DNA of 64,000 bases from Raineyella antarctica (GTDB taxonomy: Bacteria; Actinomycetota; Actinomycetes; Propionibacteriales; Propionibacteriaceae): NCBI RefSeq assembly GCF_900092135.1, contig NZ_FMYF01000001.1:493778-557777 (forward strand), in the 5' to 3' direction. Made by a program: the position numbers and the translations under genes. A model generated the notes under the pieces. It worked only from the letters and a program-made list of their open reading frames with translations. It was not told the DNA's origin and ran no database searches. Shown here one piece after another: positions 1-8,859 of the stretch (the stretch's first letter is position 1; the number at the start of each line of letters is the position of its first letter).

Positions 1-1
1 C

Positions 2-928
2 CGCTACGACCGGGAGCTGGACCAGTTGCGCCGGGTGCTCTGGCCCTACCTGGTCGCCAACGGCCTCCTGGTCGGCCTCACCGTGCTGCAGGGGGACCTC
101 GGCTCTGCCGTGATCATGGCCGCCATCATCGCCGTCGTCCTGTGGGTCGCCGGGGTGCCGCTGCGCTTCTTCGCGTTCTTCGGCATCGCCGCGGGCGGCG
201 TGGTCGGGGCCCTGATCGCCACCACCCCGTACCGGATCATGCGCATGCTGGCCTTCCTGCGCCCGCAGGACACCATCACCGACGCCAACTACCAGACGAT
301 GATGGGCACGTACGCGCTGGCCTCCGGCGGCTGGTGGGGACTCAACCTGGGGGCCAGCCGGCAGAAGTGGGGTGGCCTGCCCGAGGCCCACACGGACTAC
401 ATCATGGCGATCCTCGGCGAGGAGCTCGGCCTCTTCGGCACCCTCGCGGTGGTCGCCCTCTTCGCGCTGCTCGGCTGGGCCGGGGTGCGGATCATGCGCC
501 GCTCCGTCCGGCCCTACCAGCGCTACCTCGCCGCCGGGGCCACCGGCTGGATCATCTTCCAGGCCTTCATCAACATCGCCGTCGTGCTCCGGCTGTGGCC
601 CGTGATGGGCGTGCCACTCCCGTTCATCTCGTACGGTGGTTCCTCGGTCGTCGCTACGCTGATGGCGGTGGGACTGCTGATGTCGTGCGCCCGAGCCGAG
701 CCCGGTGCGATCGCCGAGCGGGAGCGCCGGGCACGGGCCCAGGCCCACCAGCAGAGCATCGGGCGGGTCAGCGCCGTGGTGGACGGGCGGGTCGGGGCGG
801 TCGAGCACGTCGGGCAGGCCCCGGAACGCTCCCGGTCCGGCACGGCCGACCGAAGCGGCAACAGGAAGCGACGCGGGGCCAGCGGGGCCACCGCTCGCGG
901 CGAGAAGGGAACGGGAACCAGCAGATGA
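2..928 (+). CDS. ftsW: FtsW, septal peptidoglycan polymerase (3' part; 5' end outside window)
   Basis: SEDS-family membrane protein that polymerises lipid II at the division septum. The reading frame is open to the left edge, so the N-terminus is missing; about 308 residues remain. Several hydrophobic segments are visible, and near residue 200 lies the family's hallmark stretch PLPFISYGGSS, followed by a last membrane segment. The final 80 residues are an Arg/Ala/Gly-rich cytoplasmic tail, as is common in actinobacterial FtsW. The stop TGA overlaps the murG ATG (ATGA), which implies translational coupling. Position next to murG separates it from the paralogue RodA. Family assignment is firm; only the start is unseen. 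Confidence 0.93.
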   Translation, partial: RYDRELDQLRRVLWPYLVANGLLVGLTVLQGDLGSAVIMAAIIAVVLWVAGVPLRFFAFFGIAAGGVVGALIATTPYRIMRMLAFLRPQDTITDANYQTMMGTYALASGGWWGLNLGASRQKWGGLPEAHTDYIMAILGEELGLFGTLAVVALFALLGWAGVRIMRRSVRPYQRYLAAGATGWIIFQAFINIAVVLRLWPVMGVPLPFISYGGSSVVATLMAVGLLMSCARAEPGAIAERERRARAQAHQQSIGRVSAVVDGRVGAVEHVGQAPERSRSGTADRSGNRKRRGASGATARGEKGTGTSR

Positions 929-2019
929 CCAATGTCGTGCTCGCCGGCGGGGGGACCGCCGGCCACACCTCTCCACTGATCGCCACCGCCCACCGGCTGC
1001 TGGCGCGCGATCCGCAGACACGGATCGTGGCCGTCGGCACGCCCAAGGGCCTGGAGACGCGGGTGGTCCCGGCGGCCGGCCTGGAACTGCAGCTGATCGA
1101 TCCCGTCCCGCTGCCCCGTACGCTCAACCTCGACCTGCTCAAGGTCCCGCTGCGCCTGCGCCGGTCGATCAACCAGGCCCGCCGCATCCTCCGAAGCAGT
1201 GGCGCCGACGTCCTGGTCGGCTTCGGTGGCTACGTCGCGATGCCCACGTACGTGGCAGCCCGGGAGCTGCGGATCCCGATCGTGGTGCACGAGCAGAACG
1301 CCGTGCCGGGCCTGGCCAACAAGGTCGCCACCCGCTTCACCGACCGGATCGCCGTCACCTTCCCCGGCACGCCGCTGCGACACGCGCGCGTCGTCGGCAT
1401 GCCGCTGCGCCCGGAGGTCACCGGCCTGGACCGCGACGCCGTCGCCCCGGGGGCCCGGGCCGGGTTCGGCCTCGAGGAGGGCCTGCCCACGCTGCTGGTC
1501 AGCGGCGGCTCCCAGGGTGCCCGCAGCATCAACAACGCCATCGCCGACGCCTACCCCGAGCTGATCGCCCGCGGGATCCAGGTCCTGCACGTGCTCGGAC
1601 CGCGCAACTTCCGGGACGACATGGTCCCGGTCGTCGACGAGGCCACCGGCGCCTCCTACCGCCCGATCGCCTACGTCGACGCGATGGAGAAGGCGTACGC
1701 CGTCGCCGACCTGATGGTCGGCCGCTCCGGTGCCGGCACGGTGATGGAGACCATCGCCGTCGGCCTGCCGACGGTGCTGGTCCCGCTGCCGCACGGCAAC
1801 GGCGAGCAGGCCCGCAACGCCGATGCCCTGGTCGCCGCCGGCGGCGCACTGCGACTGGCGGACGCCGAGTGTACCGGCGACCGCCTGGTGGACCTCGTCG
1901 CCCCGCTGGTCACCGATCCCGCCCGCCTCGCCCGGATGCGGGAGGCCGGCCGCGGCATGGTCCCCGGGAACGCCGCCGACCTGCTCTGCGACATGATCCT
2001 GGAGGCGGCCCGGCGATGA
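925..2019 (+). CDS. murG: MurG, UDP-GlcNAc:lipid I N-acetylglucosaminyltransferase
   Basis: Membrane-associated GT-B enzyme that converts lipid I to lipid II, the substrate of FtsW. The ATG chosen overlaps the ftsW stop by 4 bp and gives 364 residues, normal for the family. The N-terminus VVLAGGGTAGHTSP holds the Gly-rich lipid/acceptor loop, and GGSQGARSIN near residue 195 is the donor-site loop of the C-terminal domain. VHEQNAVPG is also a typical MurG stretch. Downstream the stop overlaps murC, again as ATGA. Product is very sure. Confidence 0.96.
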   Translation: MTNVVLAGGGTAGHTSPLIATAHRLLARDPQTRIVAVGTPKGLETRVVPAAGLELQLIDPVPLPRTLNLDLLKVPLRLRRSINQARRILRSSGADVLVGFGGYVAMPTYVAARELRIPIVVHEQNAVPGLANKVATRFTDRIAVTFPGTPLRHARVVGMPLRPEVTGLDRDAVAPGARAGFGLEEGLPTLLVSGGSQGARSINNAIADAYPELIARGIQVLHVLGPRNFRDDMVPVVDEATGASYRPIAYVDAMEKAYAVADLMVGRSGAGTVMETIAVGLPTVLVPLPHGNGEQARNADALVAAGGALRLADAECTGDRLVDLVAPLVTDPARLARMREAGRGMVPGNAADLLCDMILEAARR

Positions 2020-3425
2020 CCCTGCTCACCCCCGTCGACCTGCTGGATCCCCGTTCCCTGGGCCCGGTCCACTTCATCGCCATCGGCGGCGCCGGGATGT
2101 CCGGGATCGCCGCCGCGTACGCCGACCTCGGCGTACGGGTCAGTGGCTCCGACCAGGCAGACTCGGCCAACCTCGCCATGCTGCGCGGCCACGGCGTCAC
2201 CACGTACGTCGGGCACGACGCCGGCCAGCTCGGTGATGCCGAGACGGTCGTGGTCTCCTCCGCGGTACGCGAGAGCAACCCCGAGCTGGCCGAGGCCCGC
2301 AGTCGCGGGCTGCGCGTCTGGCATCGCAGCGCCGCCCTCGGCGCCCTGATGCTCGGCCGTCCCGGCGTCGCCGTCGGCGGCACCCACGGCAAGACCACCA
2401 CCTCGGCGATGATCGCCCATGTGCTGACCGCCTGCGGCACCGACGGTGGCTACGTGGTCGGCGCGCCCCTGGCCACCGGGGAGAGCTCGCGGCTCGGGGC
2501 CCCCGGCAGCCCGTTCGTCGTCGAGGCCGACGAGTCCGACGGCTCCTTCCTGCAGTACCCGGCCGCGCTCCGCGTGGTCACCAACGTCGAGGCCGACCAC
2601 CTGGACAACTGGGGCACCCCGGAGGCGTACGCCGAGGGCTTCGCCAGGTTCGCCGCCGGAGCCGACGGCGAGGCCGTCGTCGACATCGACGACGCCGGAG
2701 GAGCGGCCCTCGCCGCAGCCCTCGGCTCCCACCCGCTCGTGACGTACGGGACGTCGCCGGACGCCGACGTGCGGATCACCGACGTCAGCCACGATGCCGC
2801 CGGCGTCCGCGGCACGATCCTGCTGGCCGGTGTCCCGGTGACGCTGGCCCTCGGCGTGCCGGGGCTGCACAACCTCGCCAACGCGACTGCCGCCCTGGTC
2901 GTCGCCGCCCGGCTCGGCATCGACCCGCAGCAGGCCGCGACCGCGCTGGCAGGCTTCCACGGCGCCCACCGCCGCTTCGAGGCGGTCGGCGAGGTCGGCG
3001 GCGTACGGGTGGTGGACGACTACGCCCACCACCCGACCGAGATCGACGCCGTGCTCGCCGCCGCCCGCGACTCGGTGGGGGAGGGCCGGGTCATCGCCTG
3101 CTTCCAGCCGCACCTGTACTCGCGCACCCGCGACTTCGCCACGGGGTTCGGCGAGGCACTGGCCGCCGCGGACGAGGTGGTGCTGCTGGACATCTACGGC
3201 GCCCGCGAGGAACCGATGCCCGGGGTGACCAGCGCGCTGATCGGTGACGTCACGACCGCCCGGCTGGGACCTGGGCGGGTGCACGCCGCGTCCTCCCTCC
3301 AGGACGCCGCGGTGGTCCTGGCCGGACTGGCCCGCCCCGGTGACATCGTCCTGACGGTCGGTGCCGGCGACGTGACCACCGTGGGCCCGCTCGTGGTGCG
3401 AGCCCTGGCAGGTGTGGGGCGCTGA
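2016..3425 (+). CDS. murC: MurC, UDP-N-acetylmuramate--L-alanine ligase
   Basis: Cytoplasmic ATP-dependent ligase that adds L-Ala to UDP-MurNAc, the first amino acid of the peptidoglycan stem. 469 residues, normal length. The N-terminal Rossmann motif HFIAIGGAGMSGIA begins near residue 15. The Mur ligase ATP loop GGTHGKTTT lies near residues 121-129. EADESDGSF and the C-terminal DDYAHHPTEI are MurC-specific. The ATG overlaps the murG stop by 4 bp and the stop TGA shares one base with the ftsQ ATG, so ftsW-murG-murC-ftsQ is one coupled operon. Confidence 0.96.
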   Translation: MTLLTPVDLLDPRSLGPVHFIAIGGAGMSGIAAAYADLGVRVSGSDQADSANLAMLRGHGVTTYVGHDAGQLGDAETVVVSSAVRESNPELAEARSRGLRVWHRSAALGALMLGRPGVAVGGTHGKTTTSAMIAHVLTACGTDGGYVVGAPLATGESSRLGAPGSPFVVEADESDGSFLQYPAALRVVTNVEADHLDNWGTPEAYAEGFARFAAGADGEAVVDIDDAGGAALAAALGSHPLVTYGTSPDADVRITDVSHDAAGVRGTILLAGVPVTLALGVPGLHNLANATAALVVAARLGIDPQQAATALAGFHGAHRRFEAVGEVGGVRVVDDYAHHPTEIDAVLAAARDSVGEGRVIACFQPHLYSRTRDFATGFGEALAAADEVVLLDIYGAREEPMPGVTSALIGDVTTARLGPGRVHAASSLQDAAVVLAGLARPGDIVLTVGAGDVTTVGPLVVRALAGVGR

Positions 3426-4186
3426 TGGCTGCTCGTCCCCGCAAGGGGCGCGGTGCCGACGACGACCGTGACATCGCCGACCTGACCGGTCCGATCCGGC
3501 TGCGGCACGAGCGCGCCGTCCGCCGACAGCGTCGCCGGCTGCTGGTGGTCCTGGTGATCGGGGTCCTGGCGATCGCGGGGACCTGGGTGGTCGCCTTCTC
3601 GCCGGTGCTCGCCACCCGCACAGTCAAGGTCAGCGGGACGACGCTGCTGACGCCCGCCCAGGTGACCCAGGCCGCCCGGGTCCCGCTCGACGTGCCGCTG
3701 GTCCAGCAGGACACCGGCGCCATCGGTACGGCGGTCCGGGCCCTCGCTCCCGTACGTGACGTGGCGGTGGTCCGCTCCTGGCCCACCACCCTCGACATCC
3801 GGGTGACCGAGCGGACCCCCACCGTCGCCTACCCGGTGGAGGGCGGCTTCGTACTGGTGGACGGCGACGGGGTGGCGTACGCCATGGTCCCGAAGCTGCC
3901 CAAGGACGTCCTGCAGGCCCGGGGGAGCGGGACGGACCCCGACATCACCGCGGCGGTCGGCCGCACGGTCGGTACGCTTCCCGCGGAGGTGCGCAGCCAG
4001 GTCCGCGGCGTGCGTGCCGATTCCGCGGCCGCAGTGACGCTCGAATTGGACGGTTCGCGTACCGTGGTGTGGGGCGGGCCGGAGGACCCCGGCCTCAAGG
4101 CCGAGGTACTGATGGTCCTGCTCAAGCAGGTGCCGTCGGCCAAGGTCTACGACGTGTCCGCGCCGGCCTTCCCGACCACTCGCTGA
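3425..4186 (+). CDS. ftsQ: FtsQ/DivIB-type cell division protein
   Basis: Bitopic divisome protein linking early and late division proteins. 253 residues: a basic cytoplasmic tail of about 38 residues, one membrane segment (LLVVLVIGVLAIAGTWVVAF, about residues 39-58), then a POTRA domain beginning TRTVKVSGTTLLTPAQV and an extracytoplasmic FtsQ domain. The ATG shares its A with the murC stop. Place between murC and ftsZ is the standard actinobacterial position. It is the last gene of the tightly coupled dcw run; 252 bp follow before ftsZ. Confidence 0.9.
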   Translation: MAARPRKGRGADDDRDIADLTGPIRLRHERAVRRQRRRLLVVLVIGVLAIAGTWVVAFSPVLATRTVKVSGTTLLTPAQVTQAARVPLDVPLVQQDTGAIGTAVRALAPVRDVAVVRSWPTTLDIRVTERTPTVAYPVEGGFVLVDGDGVAYAMVPKLPKDVLQARGSGTDPDITAAVGRTVGTLPAEVRSQVRGVRADSAAAVTLELDGSRTVVWGGPEDPGLKAEVLMVLLKQVPSAKVYDVSAPAFPTTR

Positions 4187-4438
4187 GCGCTCCGGAGGGG
4201 TCCAGGCGCGGCCGACGGGTCAGGCCTAGACCTCAGGTTTAGACTCTCGGCGCGTCGCAGGGGGGCTTGTGGACTTTGTTCCCGGGATCCTCCTAGCCTG
4301 AACAACAGTCTGGGGCAGCAGCGTGCCCCAGTGTTCGGACAGGTGAGCGGCGTCCGATCCGCCCCCGCAGGCGGTTCGGGCTTCCCGCATCGCGAAACCT
4401 GTTGGACGTCCGATTTTCAGAAACGAGGCGGGAACCCC

Positions 4439-5665
4439 GTGGTGAGTGCATCCCAGAATTACCTGGCCGTGATCAAGGTCGTCGGTGTCGGCGGCGGCGG
4501 TGTCAATGCCGTCAACCGCATGATGGAGGCCGGGCTCCAGGGTGTGGAGTTCATCGCGATCAACACCGACGCCCAGGCCCTCCTGATGAGTGACGCGGAT
4601 GTCAAGCTTGACATCGGTCGCGAGCTCACCCGTGGGCTCGGGGCGGGGGCGGACCCCGACAAGGGGCGCCAGGCCGCCGAGGACCACGCCGACGAGATCG
4701 AGGAGGCGCTGAAGGGCTCCGACATGGTCTTCGTCACCGCGGGCGAGGGTGGCGGCACCGGTACCGGTGGGGCGCCCGTCGTGGCCCGTATCTCCCGGGC
4801 GCTCGGCGCCCTGACCATCGGTGTCGTGACCAAGCCGTTCAAGTTCGAGGGCAAGCGGCGCAGCCGCCAGGCCGACGACGGGATCGCCACGCTGCGCGAA
4901 GAGGTCGACACCCTCATCACCATCCCGAACGACAAGCTGCTCGACATGACCGACCAGCAGGTCGCGATCCTCGACGCGTTCCGCCAGGCCGACACTGTGC
5001 TCTACCAGGGCGTCTCCGGCATCACCAACCTGATCACCACCCCGGGCCTGATCAACCTCGACTTCGCCGACGTCAAGTCGGTGATGGCCAACGCCGGCTC
5101 CGCGCTGATGGGCATCGGCATGGCACGTGGGGAGGACCGCGCCCGGATCGCCGCGGAGATGGCGGTCTCCTCCCCGTTGCTGGAGGCCAGCGTCGACGGT
5201 GCCCACGGCGTGCTGCTGTCGATCGCCGGCGGCTCCGACCTCGGCCTGTTCGAGGTCTCCGCCGCTGCGGACCTGATCGAGGAGGCCGCGGCCGACGACG
5301 CCAACATCATCTTCGGCACGATCATCGACGACTCCCTCGGTGACGAGGTGCGGGTGACGGTGATCGCCGCGGGCTTCGACGGCGGTGAGCTGCCCAAGCG
5401 CGAGCAGGGCGTCACCCGCCGCACCAACGAGCCGCCGCAGCGCCATGCCGCCCCGCCGACCCCTGCCCCCGCCGCCCCCGAGCGCAACGCGTGGGGCGGG
5501 CAGCAGCCCGAGCAGGGCCGGCCCGCCCAGTATTCCCACCAGGCGCCGGTCCAGCAGCCCAGCCCGCAGCAGCAGGCCTCCGAGGTCCGCAACGGCTTCG
5601 GCCCCTCGCCGTCCAAGCCGCAGGACGACCTCGCCGACATCGACCTGCCCGACTTCCTGAGCTGA
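4439..5665 (+). CDS. ftsZ: FtsZ, tubulin-like division GTPase
   Basis: Polymerises into the Z-ring at midcell. About 408 residues. The N-terminus IKVVGVGGGGVNAVNRM and the tubulin signature EGGGTGTGGAPVVA (about residues 103-116) bind GTP; the T7-loop region and the extreme C-terminal peptide DLADIDLPDFLS, the docking site for SepF and other partners, are present after a Pro/Gln-rich linker. Two GTG codons are adjacent (4439 and 4442); GAGG at 4425-4428 supports the first. The 252-bp leader after ftsQ has -10-like boxes (for example TAGACT at 4240) and probably carries separate ftsZ promoters, as is usual in actinobacteria; this is not proven here. Confidence 0.96.
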   Translation: MVSASQNYLAVIKVVGVGGGGVNAVNRMMEAGLQGVEFIAINTDAQALLMSDADVKLDIGRELTRGLGAGADPDKGRQAAEDHADEIEEALKGSDMVFVTAGEGGGTGTGGAPVVARISRALGALTIGVVTKPFKFEGKRRSRQADDGIATLREEVDTLITIPNDKLLDMTDQQVAILDAFRQADTVLYQGVSGITNLITTPGLINLDFADVKSVMANAGSALMGIGMARGEDRARIAAEMAVSSPLLEASVDGAHGVLLSIAGGSDLGLFEVSAAADLIEEAAADDANIIFGTIIDDSLGDEVRVTVIAAGFDGGELPKREQGVTRRTNEPPQRHAAPPTPAPAAPERNAWGGQQPEQGRPAQYSHQAPVQQPSPQQQASEVRNGFGPSPSKPQDDLADIDLPDFLS

Positions 5666-5675
5666 GTCGCCGCAC

Positions 5676-6419
5676 GTGTGGGCCTTGCTGAAGCGACCGG
5701 ACGTCGATCCCGCCGAGGGGATCGGCGTCGGTTTCACCGATCGTGACGGGGGTGTCACGCCGGCCGAGGGAACGCTGAGCTTCGGCGCGACGGACGGCGG
5801 CCCCGACCGCCTCGCCGAGAACGTCCGCCGGATCCGCGAGGATGCCGGCTTCCGGCGGCTCGTGACCCTCCACCAGGTGCACTCCGCGCGGGTGCACCTC
5901 GTCGACGACGCGTTCCTCGCCGGCCAGGACCGTGGCGAGCAGCCGGACGGCGACGCCCTGATCGCCGGCCCCGGGATGCCCGGCGTCGCGCTGGCCGTCC
6001 GAGCCGCCGACTGCGTACCCGTCATCCTCGCCGACCCTCATCGCCGTGTCATCGGAGCCGCCCACGCGGGCCGCGCCGGCGTGCTGTCCGACGTGGTCGG
6101 CGCCACCGTGGCGGCGATGCACGACCTGGGGGCCCGCGACCTGGTGGCCTGGGTCGGTCCGCACATCCACGGCGAGTGCTATGAGGTGCCCGCCGGGATG
6201 GCCGAGGCCGCCGCGGCCCTGGTCCCCGCCACCCGGGCCACGACCCGCTGGGGCACGCCCGCGATCGACCTCACCGCCGGTGTCCGGTCCCGGCTCGACG
6301 AGCTCGGGATCCCGGTCGCGTACGTGGGGGCGTGCACCCTGACCGACAGCACGCTGCACAGCCACCGCCGCGACGGCGCGGCCGCCGGGCGCCAGCTCGG
6401 CCTGGTCTGGTCCGCCTGA
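5676..6419 (+). CDS. pgeF: PgeF/YfiH family (multicopper polyphenol oxidase fold) peptidoglycan editing factor
   Basis: Family members remove misincorporated L-Ser from peptidoglycan precursors (known for E. coli YfiH) and were earlier described as laccases. 247 residues from a GTG only 10 bp after the ftsZ stop. The conserved metal-site residues are recognisable: HQVHSARVH near residue 66, AADCVPV near residue 109, and AHAGRAG (family consensus HAGWRG, so the Trp-Arg pair is changed). HIHGECYEV matches the third motif. Many actinobacteria place yggS between this gene and sepF; here it is absent. Function is by family only. Confidence 0.85.
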   Translation: MWALLKRPDVDPAEGIGVGFTDRDGGVTPAEGTLSFGATDGGPDRLAENVRRIREDAGFRRLVTLHQVHSARVHLVDDAFLAGQDRGEQPDGDALIAGPGMPGVALAVRAADCVPVILADPHRRVIGAAHAGRAGVLSDVVGATVAAMHDLGARDLVAWVGPHIHGECYEVPAGMAEAAAALVPATRATTRWGTPAIDLTAGVRSRLDELGIPVAYVGACTLTDSTLHSHRRDGAAAGRQLGLVWSA

Positions 6420-6570
6420 CTCCCCGGTCCTGACTCCCGGTTGGCGTGTCGGTGGCGGGTTCCCCCTCGACCTGCCGGGTCACGGTATCGTCACTGGTGA
6501 CTGCAGCCATGCCCGGGCGACCGTGGCGAGCTGCGTCTGCGGCGGACGACCACGGCAGAAGGGATCTCGG

Positions 6571-7203
6571 ATGGCTGACTGGGTCAAGCGCGCCAGCGAG
6601 TGGATTGGCCTGGGCCCCCGGGACACCGATCGCTACGACGACTACGAGAGCGACGTGCCGCCTCGTGCGCGCGGCGACGAACGTGTCCTCGGCGACGAGT
6701 ACGGCGACGAGTCCGAGACGTACGAGGACAGCCAGGCGTACGACCGGGTCTACCTGCGTGACGACGAGGACTTCGACGAGCCGGCCTCGGAGCACACCGA
6801 GGTGACCGAGCTCGTCCCCACGCACCGTCCCCGCACCCAGGCCCCGGCACCGGCCGCGGTACCCACGCCCCCGGCCCGGCCGGAACCCGTTCAGGAGCAG
6901 TCAGTGGAGCAGCCGCACACGGCGGACATCAACCGGATCATCTTCATCACCCCGAAGACCTTCAACGAGGCCCGGAGCATCGGGGAGAACTTCCGGGACG
7001 GCTTCCCGGTGATCATCAACCTCTCGTTCATGGAGCACGACCACGCCCGCCGCGTCGTCGACTTCGCCTCCGGACTGATCTTCGGCCTCAACGGCTCGAT
7101 CGAGAAGGTGGACAACGGTGTCTTCCTGCTCTCGCCGCACAACGTCAGGGTGACGACCGAGGACAAACAGCGAATTGCCGAGGGCTTCTACAATCAGAGT
7201 TGA
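6571..7203 (+). CDS. sepF: SepF, membrane anchor of the Z-ring
   Basis: Binds the FtsZ C-terminal tail and the membrane. 210 residues. The N-terminal amphipathic helix begins MADWVKRASEWIGL; an acidic low-complexity linker rich in Asp/Tyr/Pro covers about residues 20-110; the C-terminal SepF domain holds IIFITPKTFNEARSIGENFR and the glycine-turn region FASGLIFGLNGSIEKV, ending in HNVRVT. The start is set by AGAAGGGA at 6557-6564. The stop is followed at 29 bp by yggT, as in most actinobacteria. Confidence 0.93.
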   Translation: MADWVKRASEWIGLGPRDTDRYDDYESDVPPRARGDERVLGDEYGDESETYEDSQAYDRVYLRDDEDFDEPASEHTEVTELVPTHRPRTQAPAPAAVPTPPARPEPVQEQSVEQPHTADINRIIFITPKTFNEARSIGENFRDGFPVIINLSFMEHDHARRVVDFASGLIFGLNGSIEKVDNGVFLLSPHNVRVTTEDKQRIAEGFYNQS

Positions 7204-7232
7204 ACGTTCTTCCTACTGATTCGGAGTCCCCG

Positions 7233-7529
7233 TTGGCCACCATCGGTCTTGTCATCTATTCGGTGCTGTGGCTCTTCATGGCCCTCCTGTTCGTCCGCAT
7301 GATCCTGTCGTGGGTGGAGGTCCTGTCCCCGCGGTGGAAGCCCAAGGGCCTGGTGCTGATCGTCGCGGAGACGGTCTACACCATCACCGATCCGCCGCTG
7401 CGGTGGCTGGGTCGCTTCATCCGGCCGGTCCGGATGGGCAACATCGGCTTCGACGTCTCCTACATCGTCCTGGTGTTCGCGGTCTGGATCCTGATGCGAC
7501 TCACCGCCTCGTTCCTGATCGTCGCCTGA
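7233..7529 (+). CDS. YggT family membrane protein
   Basis: Small protein of 98 residues with two hydrophobic segments (about residues 3-25 and 70-97) around a short PPLRWLGRFIRPVR loop, which is the YggT repeat core. The family lies beside sepF in many Gram-positive genomes and is thought to act in envelope or division processes, but its biochemical role is unknown. TTG at 7233 was chosen because GGAG at 7222-7225 precedes it at 7 nt; an upstream in-frame TTG at 7200 overlaps the sepF stop and would add 11 residues. Confidence 0.82.
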   Translation: MATIGLVIYSVLWLFMALLFVRMILSWVEVLSPRWKPKGLVLIVAETVYTITDPPLRWLGRFIRPVRMGNIGFDVSYIVLVFAVWILMRLTASFLIVA

Positions 7530-7597
7530 CCGCTCCGAGGGGGTCCTGACAGGCCGGGGAACCTTAAGGTGCAGCCTGAGGGTTGATAACGGTCATG

Positions 7598-7626
7598 TTG
7601 CGACAGGCCCGATCCGTCAATACGGT
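7598..7626 (+). promoter_or_regulatory. Candidate sigma-A-type promoter for the DivIVA-domain gene
   Basis: TTGCGA at 7598-7603 and TACGGT at 7621-7626 are separated by 17 bp, about 125 bp before the start of the downstream gene. Further weaker boxes lie between it and the gene. Confidence 0.45.
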
Positions 7627-7751
7627 AGGAGCGAAGAGGCGCACGATACTGTGGAGTAGGCTTGTGGGCCGACCGCAGTAGCCTCGACCATGAGGCGGGC
7701 CAAAGATTTCCGTTGGACAGCTGGTCCATTGGACGATTTCGAGGTGAACGT

Positions 7752-8723
7752 ATGACCACACTGACGCTTGACGAAGTGCGCAACACGAAGTTCCACATGG
7801 CCCGGCGTGCGGGCTACGAGGTGACCGACGTCGACCTCTTCGTCGACCGGGTGGAGGCGTCCTTCGCGAAGCTGGTGGAGGAGAACGAGATGCTGCGGCG
7901 CCAGGTCGAGGCGCTCCAGCAGGCCGCCGACAACGCCGCAGAGGCCCAGCAGGCCACCTCGCAGTTCCAGCCGGTGATGGAGGAGCCCGAGCCGTCGCCG
8001 GTCGCAGTGGCCCCGGCGCCGGCACCCGAGCCGGTGCCGGCCCCCGTCGCCCAGCCGGTCCAGGCCGGCATCGAGCGGATCGTGGTGACCACCTCCTCCG
8101 AGGCGAGCCCCGCCGTGGTCCGCTTGGTCCAGATGGCCACCGAGCAGGCCGAGCGCCTGGTCGCCGAGGCCGAGACCGAGGCGCACAGCACCATCGAGAG
8201 CGCCAACCGCCAGGCCTCCGAGACGATCGAGAACGCCGATCGCCAGGCGTCCGAGACGATCGAGAACGCGAACCGCCAGGCGAGCGAGACGATCGACAAC
8301 GCGAACCGCCAGGCGACCGAGGCCGTCGACGGTGCGAACCGCCAGGCCCACGAGATCACCACCGATGCGCAGACCCGCGCCGACCGGATCCAGTCCGAGG
8401 CGCGCGTCAATGCCGAGCGGCTGGTCAACGAGGCACAGAGCCGTGCGGACAACCTCGACAACGAGGTGAACATGCGCCGCGCCGAGCTGTTCAGCGGGCT
8501 TGAGGACGAGCGGGACCAGCTGCAGCGGAACGTCGTCGCGCTCCGCGAGTACGAGAGCACCTTCCGCCGCAACTTCGGCGATCGCATCCGCCAGCAGCTC
8601 GCCGCCCTCGAGGAGGCCGTGTTCGAGCCGGAGAACCGTCCGGCCCTCGCACAGGACCTCGAGTCCCGCGGTCAGCAGGGGTCCTCGACCCCCCGCCTGG
8701 ACGCCCTGATGGGCGGCAAGTGA
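7752..8723 (+). CDS. DivIVA-domain coiled-coil protein
   Basis: 323 residues. The N-terminal DivIVA-like domain (LDEVRNTKFHMARRAGYEVTD..., residues 1-55) normally senses curved membrane and oligomerises. A Pro/Ala/Val-rich linker (about residues 70-105) follows, then a long coiled coil with 11-residue repeats. Position after sepF-yggT is that of Wag31/DivIVA, which directs polar growth in actinobacteria, but the domain lacks the usual Wag31 opening and the protein has an unusual repeat region, so I leave the symbol blank. The start ATG is preceded by GAGGTGAA. It is followed by a terminator-like hairpin. Confidence 0.85.
   Translation: MTTLTLDEVRNTKFHMARRAGYEVTDVDLFVDRVEASFAKLVEENEMLRRQVEALQQAADNAAEAQQATSQFQPVMEEPEPSPVAVAPAPAPEPVPAPVAQPVQAGIERIVVTTSSEASPAVVRLVQMATEQAERLVAEAETEAHSTIESANRQASETIENADRQASETIENANRQASETIDNANRQATEAVDGANRQAHEITTDAQTRADRIQSEARVNAERLVNEAQSRADNLDNEVNMRRAELFSGLEDERDQLQRNVVALREYESTFRRNFGDRIRQQLAALEEAVFEPENRPALAQDLESRGQQGSSTPRLDALMGGK
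8202..8366 (+). repeat. 33-bp tandem repeat coding 11-residue coiled-coil units
   Basis: Five consecutive 33-bp units encode near-identical peptides of the form A-N/D-R-Q-A-S/T-E-T/A-I/V-E/D-N (residues 151-205 of the DivIVA-domain protein); three more degenerate units (TRADRI, NAERLV, SRADNL) follow. An 11-residue period suits a right-handed or straight coiled coil. Confidence 0.85.
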
Positions 8724-8781
8724 ACCATTCGCGCCGGGTCTGACCGGGCCGCCACGGCCCGGTACTGACCGGACATGCATG

Positions 8782-8809
8782 GAAGGGTCCCGCTGGTGCG
8801 GGACCCTTC
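8782..8809 (+). terminator. Rho-independent-like hairpin after the DivIVA-domain gene
   Basis: Perfect 12-bp stem (GAAGGGTCCCGC and its complement) with loop TGGT, 58 bp after the stop. No long T tract follows, which is common in actinobacterial terminators. Confidence 0.7.
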
Positions 8810-8859
8810 GTGTACTCTCGGCGCACGAGATTCGGAACAGAAAGAGACGAGACTCCACT

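Noticed and set aside
7200..7232. TTG at 7200 as the YggT start
   Set aside because: It overlaps the sepF stop without a suitable site, while GGAG precedes TTG 7233; kept only as an alternative.
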